Origin: Candidatus Norongarragalina meridionalis
GTDB taxonomy: Archaea > Micrarchaeota > Micrarchaeia > Norongarragalinales > Norongarragalinaceae
Assembly (NCBI GenBank): GCA_902384935.1
Contig: CABMDO010000015.1
Span: forward strand, 1 to 44,973
Direction of reading: 5' to 3'
Length of the DNA: 44,973 nucleotides
A program made the position numbers and the translations under genes. The notes under the pieces were generated by a model, which saw nothing but the letters and a program-made list of their open reading frames with translations, did not search any database and was not told the DNA's origin. This document shows, piece by piece, positions 18,655 to 25,452 of this stretch. How positions within the stretch are numbered: the first letter of the stretch is position 1; each line of letters opens with the position of its first letter.

Positions 18655-19419
18655 ATGACATACGGGGAGAAGATGGCTGCTAATCCTGATACTATAGGCG
18701 CGTTGCAGCGCCTTGGACTCAACCAGTACGAGGCCAAGGCGTATTACGCGCTTAGCATGTTCGGCGACCACACTGCCGGAAGGCTCAGCGAACGCGCGGA
18801 TCTGCCGCGCCCCCGCGTCTACGACGTCCTCGAACGCCTGCAGGACAAGGGTTTCGTGCTCATTCAGAAGGGAAGGCCGGTCAAGTATTCGGCTATTCCC
18901 CTTTCCGAAGCGGTTCAGACGCTCAAGAAAATCAAGCAGAGCGACCTCGCGGGGGAGCTCACGCGCATCGACGAACTCTCGGGCTCGCTCCAGAGCAAGC
19001 TGAAGGCGTCCGCTTCCGCGAATGCGCCCACCGCCGACGCGGTGTGGACGCTCCACGGACGCGAGGCGATTTATTCCAAGATAGGCAGCATGATTTCCGG
19101 GGCGAAAAACCACGTAACCGTCGTTTCCACGCCCGAGGGCGCGATCAGCAAGTGGAACGCGCACTCCAAGGAGCTTACCAAGGCGAAGAAGCGCGGAGTC
19201 GAAATCAAATTCATAACCCCGCTGTCCAGCGATGCAGCAGGGGAAATAACGAAAATCGCGTCGCTCCACACCAAGGAGATGCCGACGCGGATGGTGCTCT
19301 CGGACGACCAGGCGCTGGTTTTCCTGAGCGACAACAAGGCGAAACCCGAGGATGAAATCGGCGTTTGGCTGAAGAGCCCGCACCTGGTTGAGACGTTCAA
19401 ACACGCGATAGGGAAATAA
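18655..19419 (+). CDS. TrmB-family transcriptional regulator
   Basis: 254 residues. A winged helix-turn-helix of TrmB type fills about residues 14-80 (LGLNQYEAKAYYALSMFG, DLPRPRVYDVLERLQDKGFV). A short coiled segment follows (about 85-115). The C-terminal ligand-binding domain has the TrmB/PLD-like pattern (HGREAIYSKIGSMISGAK, MVLSDDQALVFLSDN, GVWLKSPHLVETF). These proteins bind palindromes near the TATA box and respond to small ligands, often sugars. The gene is divergent from a surface-protein operon, with palindromes between. ATG 18655 is used here. ATG 18673 is equally plausible: the TATA box (18633-18640) would put the transcript start near 18662, and GGGGAG precedes both ATGs. Confidence 0.9.
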   Translation: MTYGEKMAANPDTIGALQRLGLNQYEAKAYYALSMFGDHTAGRLSERADLPRPRVYDVLERLQDKGFVLIQKGRPVKYSAIPLSEAVQTLKKIKQSDLAGELTRIDELSGSLQSKLKASASANAPTADAVWTLHGREAIYSKIGSMISGAKNHVTVVSTPEGAISKWNAHSKELTKAKKRGVEIKFITPLSSDAAGEITKIASLHTKEMPTRMVLSDDQALVFLSDNKAKPEDEIGVWLKSPHLVETFKHAIGK

Positions 19420-19428
19420 GCTGATTAT

Positions 19429-19587
19429 ATGGATTTGCTTCTTGGCGCAGCCTTGGCGGTATGCGGATATCTTTTCCTGAGCGCCGTGCTCGAGGAATAC
19501 GATCTCGGGTTGGGCGAGTTTTTCGTCGAGAAGCCGCACTACGTGATTGCCGTCGCGATAGTCGCCGCGGCGTTCATATTCTCCTAA
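19429..19587 (+). CDS. 52-residue two-helix membrane protein
   Basis: ATG at 19429, ten bases after the regulator stop, ending TAA at 19585-19587. The product has two hydrophobic stretches (LLLGAALAVCGYLFLSAVL and YVIAVAIVAAAFIFS) around an acidic loop (EEYDLGLGEFFVEK). It follows the TrmB gene on the same strand and overlaps the ftsY stop tail to tail by 4 nt. Unrecognised. The hydrophobic/acidic pattern and spacing support a coding call. Confidence 0.6.
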   Translation: MDLLLGAALAVCGYLFLSAVLEEYDLGLGEFFVEKPHYVIAVAIVAAAFIFS

Positions 19588-20855
19588 GCCGCGACTATCC
19601 GGCTTACCAAATCCTCTGAATCGAACGGTATCAAGTCGGAGTATTCCTGCCCGGTTCCGAGAAACAGTATGGGTATTTTAGCCTCATAAGCCAGCGAGAG
19701 CGCGCTTCCTCCCTTCGCGTCGCAATCCAGCTTCGTGAGAATCACGCCGTCCAAGCCGAACGACTCCTTGAATTTCAGCACCTGCTCCACGAGGGCGTGC
19801 CCCGCAATCGATTCGCCGATGAACACCTTAAGGTCCGGTTTGACGACGCGGTTGATTTTCTCCATTTCCTTGAGCAGGTTGTAGTTCGTCTCCTGCCTGC
19901 CAGCGGTGTCTATGAGTACGACATCGACGTTCTGCGCCTTCGCGTGGGCAATCGCGTCGAACGCAACGGCCGAGGGGTCGGCGCCGTAATCGTGCTTTAT
20001 CACGCGCACTCCGAGCCGCGCGCCGTGTTCCTCGGACTGCTGGATAGCCGCCGCCCGGAAAGTATCCGACGCGGATATCACGGAAGAAAGCCCGCGTTCC
20101 GAAAGGTAGCGGGATATCTTCGCTATCGTGGTGGTTTTCCCCGAGCCGTTCGGACCCAGGAAAAGCACGATGAACGGCTTCTTCTGCTTCGCCTTTTCCG
20201 CCAAATCGTAGGGCTTCGCGGAAAACAGGTCGAGCAGCGACGCTTTTACCTCCGCCTGAATGCTTTCGGAAAGCGCGTTCTTCGAAACATGCTTGCCCAC
20301 TAGGCGTTTGCGCAAATCATCCACAAGAAACTCCGCGGTGTCGAACGAAACGTCGCTTTCCAGCAGCGAAACGCGCAGTTCGTCGAGCATCGGCTCCACT
20401 TCGTTGCCGGAAATCGTGACGTTCGACGAAAAAATGCTCTTTACTCGCGAAAACAGCCCGAGCTTCGGCGCGATTTCCCTTTTCGGCTCCTCTTTAAGTT
20501 CGAAAGCGGGCGCGGCTTTTTCAGGCGCGGGAACGTGCGCCTGTTCGCGCTTTGGAAGGGGCTCGTGATGAACGGCGGGAAGATGATGGGCGGACGCTTC
20601 TTTCGGCCGCTCGGTTTCTTTCGGCGCTTCCTCTTTTTCCGGCGCCTCGACCGCCTTCTGCGGTTCGTATTTAGGCTCCTCGCGGATTTCGGCAACGGCT
20701 TCGCGCACTATGGCGTCGTCAACCGCTTCCTCCTTGGGCATAACAGAAACAGGTTTTTCTTCTTTCGCGGGTTGCGGCTCCGCGGGCTTCTCCTCCTCCT
20801 TTTTCGTGAGCCCGCCTATGAAGGACTTCAGCTTGTCCTTGAGCAGCCCGAACAA
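19584..20855 (-). CDS. ftsY: Signal recognition particle receptor FtsY
   Basis: SRP receptor GTPase that docks SRP-ribosome complexes at the membrane. 423 residues. A long acidic, Pro/Glu/Lys-rich N-terminal A region (about 15-125) precedes the NG domain. G1 is GPNGSGKTTTIAKI, the insertion box ASDTFRAAAIQQ, G3 DTAGRQETN, G4 TKLDCDAKGG, and the closing GTGQEYSDLIPFDSE is typical. Last gene of the ribosomal operon that begins with the RNase P subunit; in archaea ftsY commonly follows prefoldin alpha, as here (4-bp gap). It ends in TAG. Confidence 0.97.
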   Translation of the reverse strand: MFGLLKDKLKSFIGGLTKKEEEKPAEPQPAKEEKPVSVMPKEEAVDDAIVREAVAEIREEPKYEPQKAVEAPEKEEAPKETERPKEASAHHLPAVHHEPLPKREQAHVPAPEKAAPAFELKEEPKREIAPKLGLFSRVKSIFSSNVTISGNEVEPMLDELRVSLLESDVSFDTAEFLVDDLRKRLVGKHVSKNALSESIQAEVKASLLDLFSAKPYDLAEKAKQKKPFIVLFLGPNGSGKTTTIAKISRYLSERGLSSVISASDTFRAAAIQQSEEHGARLGVRVIKHDYGADPSAVAFDAIAHAKAQNVDVVLIDTAGRQETNYNLLKEMEKINRVVKPDLKVFIGESIAGHALVEQVLKFKESFGLDGVILTKLDCDAKGGSALSLAYEAKIPILFLGTGQEYSDLIPFDSEDLVSRIVAA

Positions 20856-20859
20856 GAAA

Positions 20860-21258
20860 TCACTTCTGCAGTTCCGCGGCGCGCTCCTCTATCTCCGCCA
20901 TGCGCTTGTTTACCGCGGCGAAGGACGCGCCAAGTTCCGCGGCGGCTTTCGACAGCTCCCTCTTTTTTTCCTCGAGCAGATGCCTTGCTTCCGCGACTGT
21001 TTTCTCCGCGATGATGCGGCTTCCTATCTCCACGAGGACATGCTTCTCGTCCGTCGCCTTTCCTTTTATGAAAACGCCCGAACCTACGGAGAACATCGTG
21101 TCTTTGGATATTTCGGGAAGCGATTCCAGCGCCTTGGCAGTCGCGGCGTTCTCCTCGAGAAGCTGCTGTACCATCCCGTTCTGGCGCTCCATCTCGGCTG
21201 CCTGGGAACGGTAGAACGACATTTCGTAAGCGAGCTTGCGCAGTTCATCTTCCGACAT
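20860..21258 (-). CDS. pfdA: Prefoldin alpha subunit
   Basis: 132 residues forming two coiled-coil arms (about 1-50 and 85-132) around the central beta-hairpin region (DTMFSVGSGVFIKGKATDEKH) typical of the alpha subunit. Two alpha and four beta subunits form a jellyfish-shaped chaperone that passes unfolded chains to the thermosome. Lies 6 bases after aIF6 and 4 bases before ftsY in the operon. The large-subunit protein L20a/LX, which often sits between aIF6 and this gene in archaea, is missing here. Confidence 0.93.
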   Translation of the reverse strand: MSEDELRKLAYEMSFYRSQAAEMERQNGMVQQLLEENAATAKALESLPEISKDTMFSVGSGVFIKGKATDEKHVLVEIGSRIIAEKTVAEARHLLEEKKRELSKAAAELGASFAAVNKRMAEIEERAAELQK

Positions 21259-21264
21259 GCCAAA

Positions 21265-21927
21265 TCACCCTGAAAGCGCCTCGTAGATGCGCTGCACTTC
21301 GTAACCCGTCGTGCTTTCGCCGACGAGCGCGCCGCGGCTGTTCGCCACGATGCCGATGGAATTGAAGGGCACACCGCCGTTGCAGGAGCCTATGCCGCCC
21401 GTGACGCCGAATATCTTCTCCAGGAACTTCAGCTCGGTTTCGCTGGTTTCGTTGTAAGCGAGAATGCCCGCGTTCGTGACCACGCTCGACGCGCCTACGG
21501 TCGCAATGCCGGCGAGCGACTGCTGGAACACTTCGACGCCGAAATGGTCGCCGATTTTCCTCGCGTCCGCCTTCGAAAACAGCGGGCTCACCAGCGCGGC
21601 GCGGTCGTTCGCCAGAATCGCGTTTCCAGGCGATATCGGGCCCGCCACCACGCAAACATTGAGCCCCGCCTTCTTAAGAATCGCGCGCTCCTCGTCGTCG
21701 GACGAATGCGGAATCGCGCATCCTTTGGAATTGATGGCGCAGAGAACGCCGAGAATCGGCGACTCGTTTATGAAAAGCCTTACCACGTGCTCGACGCCGA
21801 GCACGCTGTGCAGCTGCTCGTCGACGCGCTGCGGAAGCGTCTTCGGCGCCAACGCGAGCTTTTCGCTGGCGCGCAGATAAATACCTAAAAAGGGATTGCG
21901 CTGGATGCTGGTCTTTTCGATCTTCAT
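21265..21927 (-). CDS. eif6: Translation initiation factor 6 (aIF6)
   Basis: Anti-association factor that binds the 50S subunit and keeps it from joining 30S. 220 residues of the pentein-like fivefold repeat. Typical stretches are seen (RNPFLGIYLRASEKLALAP, NSKGCAIPHSSDDEE, ILANDRAALVSPLFS, GASSVVTNAGILAY, GGVPFNSIGIVANSRGALVG). The ATG overlaps the L31e stop by 4 nt (ATGA). Operon context L39e-L31e-aIF6 is the conserved archaeal order. Confidence 0.97.
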   Translation of the reverse strand: MKIEKTSIQRNPFLGIYLRASEKLALAPKTLPQRVDEQLHSVLGVEHVVRLFINESPILGVLCAINSKGCAIPHSSDDEERAILKKAGLNVCVVAGPISPGNAILANDRAALVSPLFSKADARKIGDHFGVEVFQQSLAGIATVGASSVVTNAGILAYNETSETELKFLEKIFGVTGGIGSCNGGVPFNSIGIVANSRGALVGESTTGYEVQRIYEALSG

Positions 21928-22319
21928 TGCAGCTTTGCCTCGACGAGGCCTTCCTTGTCCTTCGTCGCGGAGATGCGCAGCCGCCTTGCCTTGGCGGCTT
22001 CCGCGGCGAGTTCAGGCGCGATGTGAATCTTCTCGGACTTCATGTGTTTGGAAACGAATTCCTTGAGCAGCCTTACCGCAGAGCGCTGGTGCCTCGGCAA
22101 AGGCTTGCGGAACGCCTTGGACAGGTCGATGACGTAGAGGCGCTGGAGGACTATCTCCTTCTTCTTTTCCTCCTTCTTATCGTCGTGGTGCTCGGGCTTC
22201 ACGCGCTTGCCCTTTTCCTCTGCGGTTTTCTCCTCCTCTACCTGCTTGCCGTCCTCGGCCTCCCGCTCCTTGCGCTTCTCTTCGGTCGGTTTGAAAACCT
22301 TTTCCTCGTCTGCAACCAT
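21924..22319 (-). CDS. rpl31e: Large-subunit ribosomal protein L31e with a charged N-terminal extension
   Basis: The C-terminal 80 residues match L31e (VLQRLYVIDLSKAF, HQRSAVRLLKEFVSKHMKSE, IHIAPELAAEAAKAR). They are preceded by about 50 residues of almost pure Glu/Lys/Asp (KRKEREAEDGKQVEEEK), so the protein is 131 residues instead of about 85-95. The extension is in frame with ATG 22319, one base after the L39e stop, so it appears to be translated. Extensions of this kind on ribosomal proteins usually reach the ribosome surface; the purpose here is unknown. Confidence 0.9.
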   Translation of the reverse strand: MVADEEKVFKPTEEKRKEREAEDGKQVEEEKTAEEKGKRVKPEHHDDKKEEKKKEIVLQRLYVIDLSKAFRKPLPRHQRSAVRLLKEFVSKHMKSEKIHIAPELAAEAAKARRLRISATKDKEGLVEAKLQ

Positions 22320-22320
22320 G

Positions 22321-22485
22321 TTAATCCACCTTGAGCTTCAGTTTGCGCCTGCGCCAGTTGCGCTGCTTGCTGTTGCGCATCAGGCGGCGCGCCGTCTTCG
22401 CAATGACGAATATCGGCATGCGCCTGTTCTGCTTCATCTTCTTTGCGAGCTTTCTTTTCAAAGCCGGCGATTTGTTTCTCGGCAT
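22321..22485 (-). CDS. rpl39e: Large-subunit ribosomal protein L39e
   Basis: A 54-residue, very basic protein beginning MPRNKSPALKRKLAKKMKQ with the family core NRRMPIFVIAKTARR and the ending NWRRRKLKLKVD. L39e lies in the peptide exit tunnel. ATG at 22485 and TAA at 22321-22323. It sits 8 bp after the PDCD5 gene and one base before L31e, the standard archaeal pairing. Confidence 0.95.
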   Translation of the reverse strand: MPRNKSPALKRKLAKKMKQNRRMPIFVIAKTARRLMRNSKQRNWRRRKLKLKVD

Positions 22486-22493
22486 CTTACCAC

Positions 22494-22814
22494 CTATTTT
22501 GAAATGCGCGTTATTTTTGTTTCGCGCCTGTTCGAAACGATTTTTCCTATGAGCTGCTGGAGCGCTTCTTCCGAAAGCTTCCCGCGCAGTTGCCCGTTCT
22601 GGTAGAGGTATATGACGAGCTGCGCGAGCTGCTGGTACATTTGCGGGCTCGCCGCGCGGATGTTCGCCAAACGTTCGTAAGCGGCGGGTTCGAGAAGCTG
22701 CTTCAGCGTCTCGCGCCTCTGCATCTCCGCCGCCCGCTCCTTGCGCGCGTTGTCAAGCGCCTTTTCGTAAGCGCTCGCCTGTTCTTCCTCGCCGTCCTCA
22801 GCCATCGCACTCAT
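22494..22814 (-). CDS. PDCD5-family DNA-binding protein
   Basis: About 106 residues, a helical-bundle protein of the PDCD5/TFAR19 family, normally placed next to S19e in archaea. Family pattern seen: RRETLKQLLEPAAYERLANIR, QLAQLVIYLYQNGQL, LQQLIGKIVSNRRETKITRI. The ATG at 22814 overlaps the S19e stop (TGATG). An upstream TTG in frame gives only one extra residue. Role in archaea is unsettled: nucleic-acid or chaperonin binding has been proposed. Confidence 0.92.
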   Translation of the reverse strand: MSAMAEDGEEEQASAYEKALDNARKERAAEMQRRETLKQLLEPAAYERLANIRAASPQMYQQLAQLVIYLYQNGQLRGKLSEEALQQLIGKIVSNRRETKITRISK

Positions 22815-23212
22815 CAAGCCTTTACGGCTTTGTCCAGCAGGGCTTTGCCTGCATCGGTTATGATGCGCCCGGTCTTCTCCTTCTTTACGAACCCGGCGGT
22901 CTCCAGCTGCTGGAGCGCCGAGCGTATGATTTTTCCGCCTGCCATGCGGTGGTGAGCCCTGTGAACGGTGTGCCCCTTGGCTCCGCCGTACCTGTGCCTG
23001 AGGCGCCTTACGCCCGAGGACTTGAAGTACAGCGTGTACAGAAGCGACGCACAGCGGACGAACCAGAAATCCTCGTCCGCGGGTATGCGCTCCGCGTGGC
23101 TGCCGCTCTTTACGTTGTCAGCCCAATCGGGCTTCTTTATCGCGTTGTTCTTCTTCAGCTCCCCTGCTACCGCCTTGATGAGCGTATCCGCTTGTATGTC
23201 GGACGCCGACAA
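22814..23212 (-). CDS. rps19e: Small-subunit ribosomal protein S19e
   Basis: 132 residues, a winged-helix ribosomal protein of the 30S head. Family pattern: PDWADNVKSGSHAERIPAD, DFWFVRCASLLYTLY, GVRRLRHRYGGAKGHTVHR, IIRSALQQLETAGFV. The start is TTG at 23212, preceded by GAGGTGAT that overlaps the end of the RNase P gene. No ATG is available at the N terminus, so the TTG is well supported. Confidence 0.96.
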   Translation of the reverse strand: MSASDIQADTLIKAVAGELKKNNAIKKPDWADNVKSGSHAERIPADEDFWFVRCASLLYTLYFKSSGVRRLRHRYGGAKGHTVHRAHHRMAGGKIIRSALQQLETAGFVKKEKTGRIITDAGKALLDKAVKA

Positions 23213-23503
23213 CTAAATCACCTCGAATTTTTTTCCAGAAATCGGAAACCTTCGGACATAATTACAGGCGCCGCAGATATATAAAGTTGCCTTTTTTCCG
23301 CGCCTAACCTTCAGGGTTCTGCCCGCCACCCAGACGGTTCCGCACCTGCGGCAGAAGGCTTTTCCGCCGAGTGAGATGCGGTGGCGCATTGCCAGCTTCC
23401 GCGCTAGAGTTATGTAGCGCTTGGAAAGTCGCGCGTCCTTCGTCTCCCCAGCCAGGCGTATGAGCTTTTCGCATCGTTCCTTTGCTATTTCGCGGGCGTC
23501 CAT
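23213..23503 (-). CDS. rnp4: Ribonuclease P protein component 4 (Rpp21/Rpr2)
   Basis: 96 residues from ATG 23503 (MDAREIAKERCEKLIRLAG). A basic helical N-terminal half (KDARLSKRYITLARKLAMRH) precedes a zinc ribbon of four cysteines (FCRRCGTVWV ... YICGACNYVRRFP), the Rpp21 arrangement. It binds RNase P RNA and aids 5' maturation of tRNA. The longer frame to 23542 is rejected because a TATA box (TATTTAAC, minus, within 23521-23530) lies about 24 nt before ATG 23503. First gene of the eight-gene operon ending at ftsY. Confidence 0.92.
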   Translation of the reverse strand: MDAREIAKERCEKLIRLAGETKDARLSKRYITLARKLAMRHRISLGGKAFCRRCGTVWVAGRTLKVRRGKKATLYICGACNYVRRFPISGKKFEVI

Positions 23504-23520
23504 ATCGGAAAATACGCAGG

Positions 23521-23530
23521 CGTTAAATAA
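23521..23530. promoter_or_regulatory. Bidirectional TATA region (rnp4 operon / unknown 343-aa gene)
   Basis: CGTTAAATAA reads as a TATA-like box in both directions. It is centred about 24 nt before ATG 23503 (minus) and about 25 nt before ATG 23551 (plus), so both transcripts would be leaderless from one AT-rich core. Confidence 0.55.
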
Positions 23531-23550
23531 TATTGCTTCCAAAGAGGATT

Positions 23551-24582
23551 ATGCCGCTCAAGCCGCACGATCACGCACAAGCGCTCTTTTTGGGAAAGGA
23601 AGCCGCACGCACCGCGGGCTTTGCAAAAAGGGTGAGCAGGCGCACCGGGAAGCCCGTCGTGGTCGCGGCGATACTTTCGACCGGGGCGGCGTACACGTGG
23701 GGAATCCCCGAGGCGCGCACCCAAGTAGCCGCACAGCTGAACGGCCGCGAAAGAAAGGAATTCTGGAGAGACGTGCGAAGGCTCTTCGAAAAAACCTCAA
23801 AGATGGAACGCGACGACGAAAGCATAGAGGACGTTTGGGACGACTACCAAAAACGCGTTACAGTAAGCAGAATATCCCCAGAAAGCGGTGTCGGCAAACC
23901 CGAGGAGGAGCGCATTTGGGAGGACTTCGCGTCCAAAGCGGGCTTGACTTCGGAAGGAAAGGCACTCGGACTCGCCATCGTGAAAACCGCCGCCGAATGG
24001 ATGAAATCGAAGAAACTGGGCTGGTTCGTCCATACCGCATACGCCGACGTTTCCTCCTTGGCGGAATACGATCCGAACTACGCGAAAACCAGATTGGAAA
24101 AAACGGCGAACCGGCTGAACGGCTACGTGATGCGTTTCGCTGAGAATGCGACGCTGATTTTCGTCGATGCGTCCAAGACCAAGGCGGCTCCAGGCTCGTT
24201 CAGAACAATCTTCCGGATCGCCGACAAAAATGATATTGCGGTTTTTCCGAGATTAGGGGGCAGTATATCGGAAATAGATGACATGTATGACAAGAGAAGG
24301 CCCGACGCCGTCTGTTTCTATCCGAATCAACTGGGTAAGTGGGACGGATGGAAAGGCAAAAAAATAATCCTGCTCAATCCGTCCGGTTTCCGCGCGACTA
24401 ATTACGGCGGAGTAACGCATGCGCCCGCGTTCCACGACGACAAATTCATACGCGGGTTTCAGAGGCTGTTTCTGAGAGGCGAGAAAGTCCTTCCGCCGAG
24501 CACTCCGGTTCCCGAACAGGACGCGCTGCTTTTCAGGGAACTGGTAACAAAGGCCGCGAGAACGCGCTTCCTGCGCGGTTAG
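23551..24582 (+). CDS. Conserved-looking protein of unknown function (343 aa)
   Basis: Not recognised. ATG 23551 is chosen because a TATA box is centred 25 nt upstream; an in-frame TTG at 23533 would overlap the promoter. No membrane segment or signal peptide apart from a mildly hydrophobic VVVAAILSTGAAYTWG (about residues 35-50). The sequence is soluble and basic, with Trp/Tyr-rich patches (WFVHTAYADVSSLAEY, KWDGWKGKKIILLNPSGFR) and a hydrophobic beta-alpha pattern in the second half (ATLIFVDASKTKAAPGS, AVCFYPNQLG). It may hold a nucleotide- or nucleic-acid-binding fold, but I see no catalytic signature. It ends in TAG, overlapping the nep1 stop by 2 nt. Confidence 0.8.
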   Translation: MPLKPHDHAQALFLGKEAARTAGFAKRVSRRTGKPVVVAAILSTGAAYTWGIPEARTQVAAQLNGRERKEFWRDVRRLFEKTSKMERDDESIEDVWDDYQKRVTVSRISPESGVGKPEEERIWEDFASKAGLTSEGKALGLAIVKTAAEWMKSKKLGWFVHTAYADVSSLAEYDPNYAKTRLEKTANRLNGYVMRFAENATLIFVDASKTKAAPGSFRTIFRIADKNDIAVFPRLGGSISEIDDMYDKRRPDAVCFYPNQLGKWDGWKGKKIILLNPSGFRATNYGGVTHAPAFHDDKFIRGFQRLFLRGEKVLPPSTPVPEQDALLFRELVTKAARTRFLRG

Positions 24583-25190
24583 GCTTCCCGCGCCATCTCG
24601 GCGCACGTCAGAACCGCGGAGAGCACCGCGGGCGCGGTAAGCTCGGTTTCGCCGATTGCTATGCGCGGAAGACCCGCAAGCGCCTTGGACTTGTCCAGAA
24701 ACAGCCCGTGGGGAAAACCGCCGAGAATAATGCCCGCGTCCTTGTTTTTGGAAAGCAGCGAAACCAGCGCTTTCAGTTTGGTTTTCTTTCCCGTCGCATC
24801 CATCACTATGAAATCCGTCTTCAGCTCCGTCAGGAGCTGCTTCAACGTCTTCTGCTCGATTTTCAGGAGCGTCTTGTCGTCGGCTTCGATATTTCCCTTG
24901 TGCTCCAAATCCTCCATCAATCCCACGAAACGCTTGTAGGAGCGGGGAAGACGCAGTTCCGGTGAAACGGAAATGACGCGTTCGTCGTAAGTGTGCACGA
25001 ATACGCGCAATTCTCCGCGCTTGTTCAGCCCGCTATCCAAGGAAAGCTTCAGCAAATCGTGCGCGATATCGGGGCGCCCCCGCTTGTCCTTGTTCTCGTA
25101 GCGCGAAAGAACCTTCCAGTCGTCGTTAGCGTCGAGCACGCGTCCCTTGAAGAACTCGAGCGCGGTTTCGGCAAACACGATTGTCAGCAT
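24579..25190 (-). CDS. nep1: 16S rRNA (pseudouridine-N1) methyltransferase Nep1
   Basis: SPOUT-class methyltransferase that methylates N1 of the pseudouridine in the helix-35 loop of small-subunit rRNA. 203 residues from ATG 25190 (MLTIVFAETALEFF). Family marks: KRGRPDIAHDLLKLSLDSGLN, VFVHTYDERVISVSPELRLP, and the SAM-pocket GGFPHGLFL with a C-terminal knot region (PRIAIGETELTAPAVLSAV). The longer frame to 25310 runs through the tRNA-Ile and is rejected. Confidence 0.93.
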   Translation of the reverse strand: MLTIVFAETALEFFKGRVLDANDDWKVLSRYENKDKRGRPDIAHDLLKLSLDSGLNKRGELRVFVHTYDERVISVSPELRLPRSYKRFVGLMEDLEHKGNIEADDKTLLKIEQKTLKQLLTELKTDFIVMDATGKKTKLKALVSLLSKNKDAGIILGGFPHGLFLDKSKALAGLPRIAIGETELTAPAVLSAVLTCAEMAREA

Positions 25191-25231
25191 TTTTACACCC
25201 GGGAGGGATATCAGGAAAACCGTTGAACTGA

Positions 25232-25252
25232 AAGGGGGGCAGAGCCCCCCTT
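25232..25252. terminator. 9-bp perfect hairpin downstream of tRNA-Ile
   Basis: AAGGGGGGC (25232-25240), loop AGA, GCCCCCCTT (25244-25252). It lies just past the 3' end of the minus-strand tRNA-Ile and before nep1. It could stop or process the tRNA transcript. There is no long T-run after it, so the terminator role is a guess. Confidence 0.45.
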
Positions 25253-25263
25253 GCGGTTCCGAC

Positions 25264-25375
25264 TGGGCCCGCGGGGATTTGAACCCCAGACATCCAGTTG
25301 TCGCAGTCAACAGCGGTACAAGCCCGCGGTCGTCATATAAGACTGGCGCTCTAAACCAGACTGAGCTACGAGCCC
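25264..25375 (-). tRNA. tRNA-Ile(UAU) with one intron
   Basis: Acceptor GGGCTCG pairs with CGGGCCC (one G-U); the discriminator is A and no CCA is encoded. The D arm is GCTC/GAGC, the T arm TGGGG/CCCCG, and the anticodon stem CCAGT/ACTGG. Removing a 36-nt intron at position 37/38 (25300-25335) leaves loop CTTATAA, anticodon TAT, which reads AUA. The BHB central helix (CTTA with TGCG) has one mismatch, but the inner stem is long (GCGG with CCGC plus four further pairs). Body identity (GGGC-CGTAGCTCAG, GGTTTAGAGC, A73) is that of archaeal tRNA-Ile. Most archaea read AUA with a CAU tRNA carrying agmatidine; a UAU tRNA is the minority solution. Confidence 0.88.
25300..25335 (-). other. tRNA-Ile intron (position 37/38)
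   Basis: A 36-nt intron whose ends lie in two 3-nt bulges around a 4-bp helix with one T-C mismatch. Inside it GCGG and CCGC form a stem with a 7-nt loop. Same length as intron 2 of tRNA-Asn in this window. Confidence 0.75.
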
Positions 25376-25383
25376 TTTTGCAC

Positions 25384-25411
25384 GATGCACCGTCATTTTT
25401 GGAGGTGCATC
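25384..25411. repeat. 8-bp inverted repeat between tRNA-Ile and pssA-like gene
   Basis: GATGCACC (25384-25391) and GGTGCATC (25404-25411) around a 12-bp spacer. It is in the 77-bp space that holds the promoters of tRNA-Ile (minus) and the phosphatidyltransferase (plus, TATA-like TTTTTAAC near 25422-25429). It could be an operator or an upstream hairpin. Confidence 0.5.
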
Positions 25412-25452
25412 ATACTACGGATTTTTAACTGCCGACGCATTTAAGGATTTTC

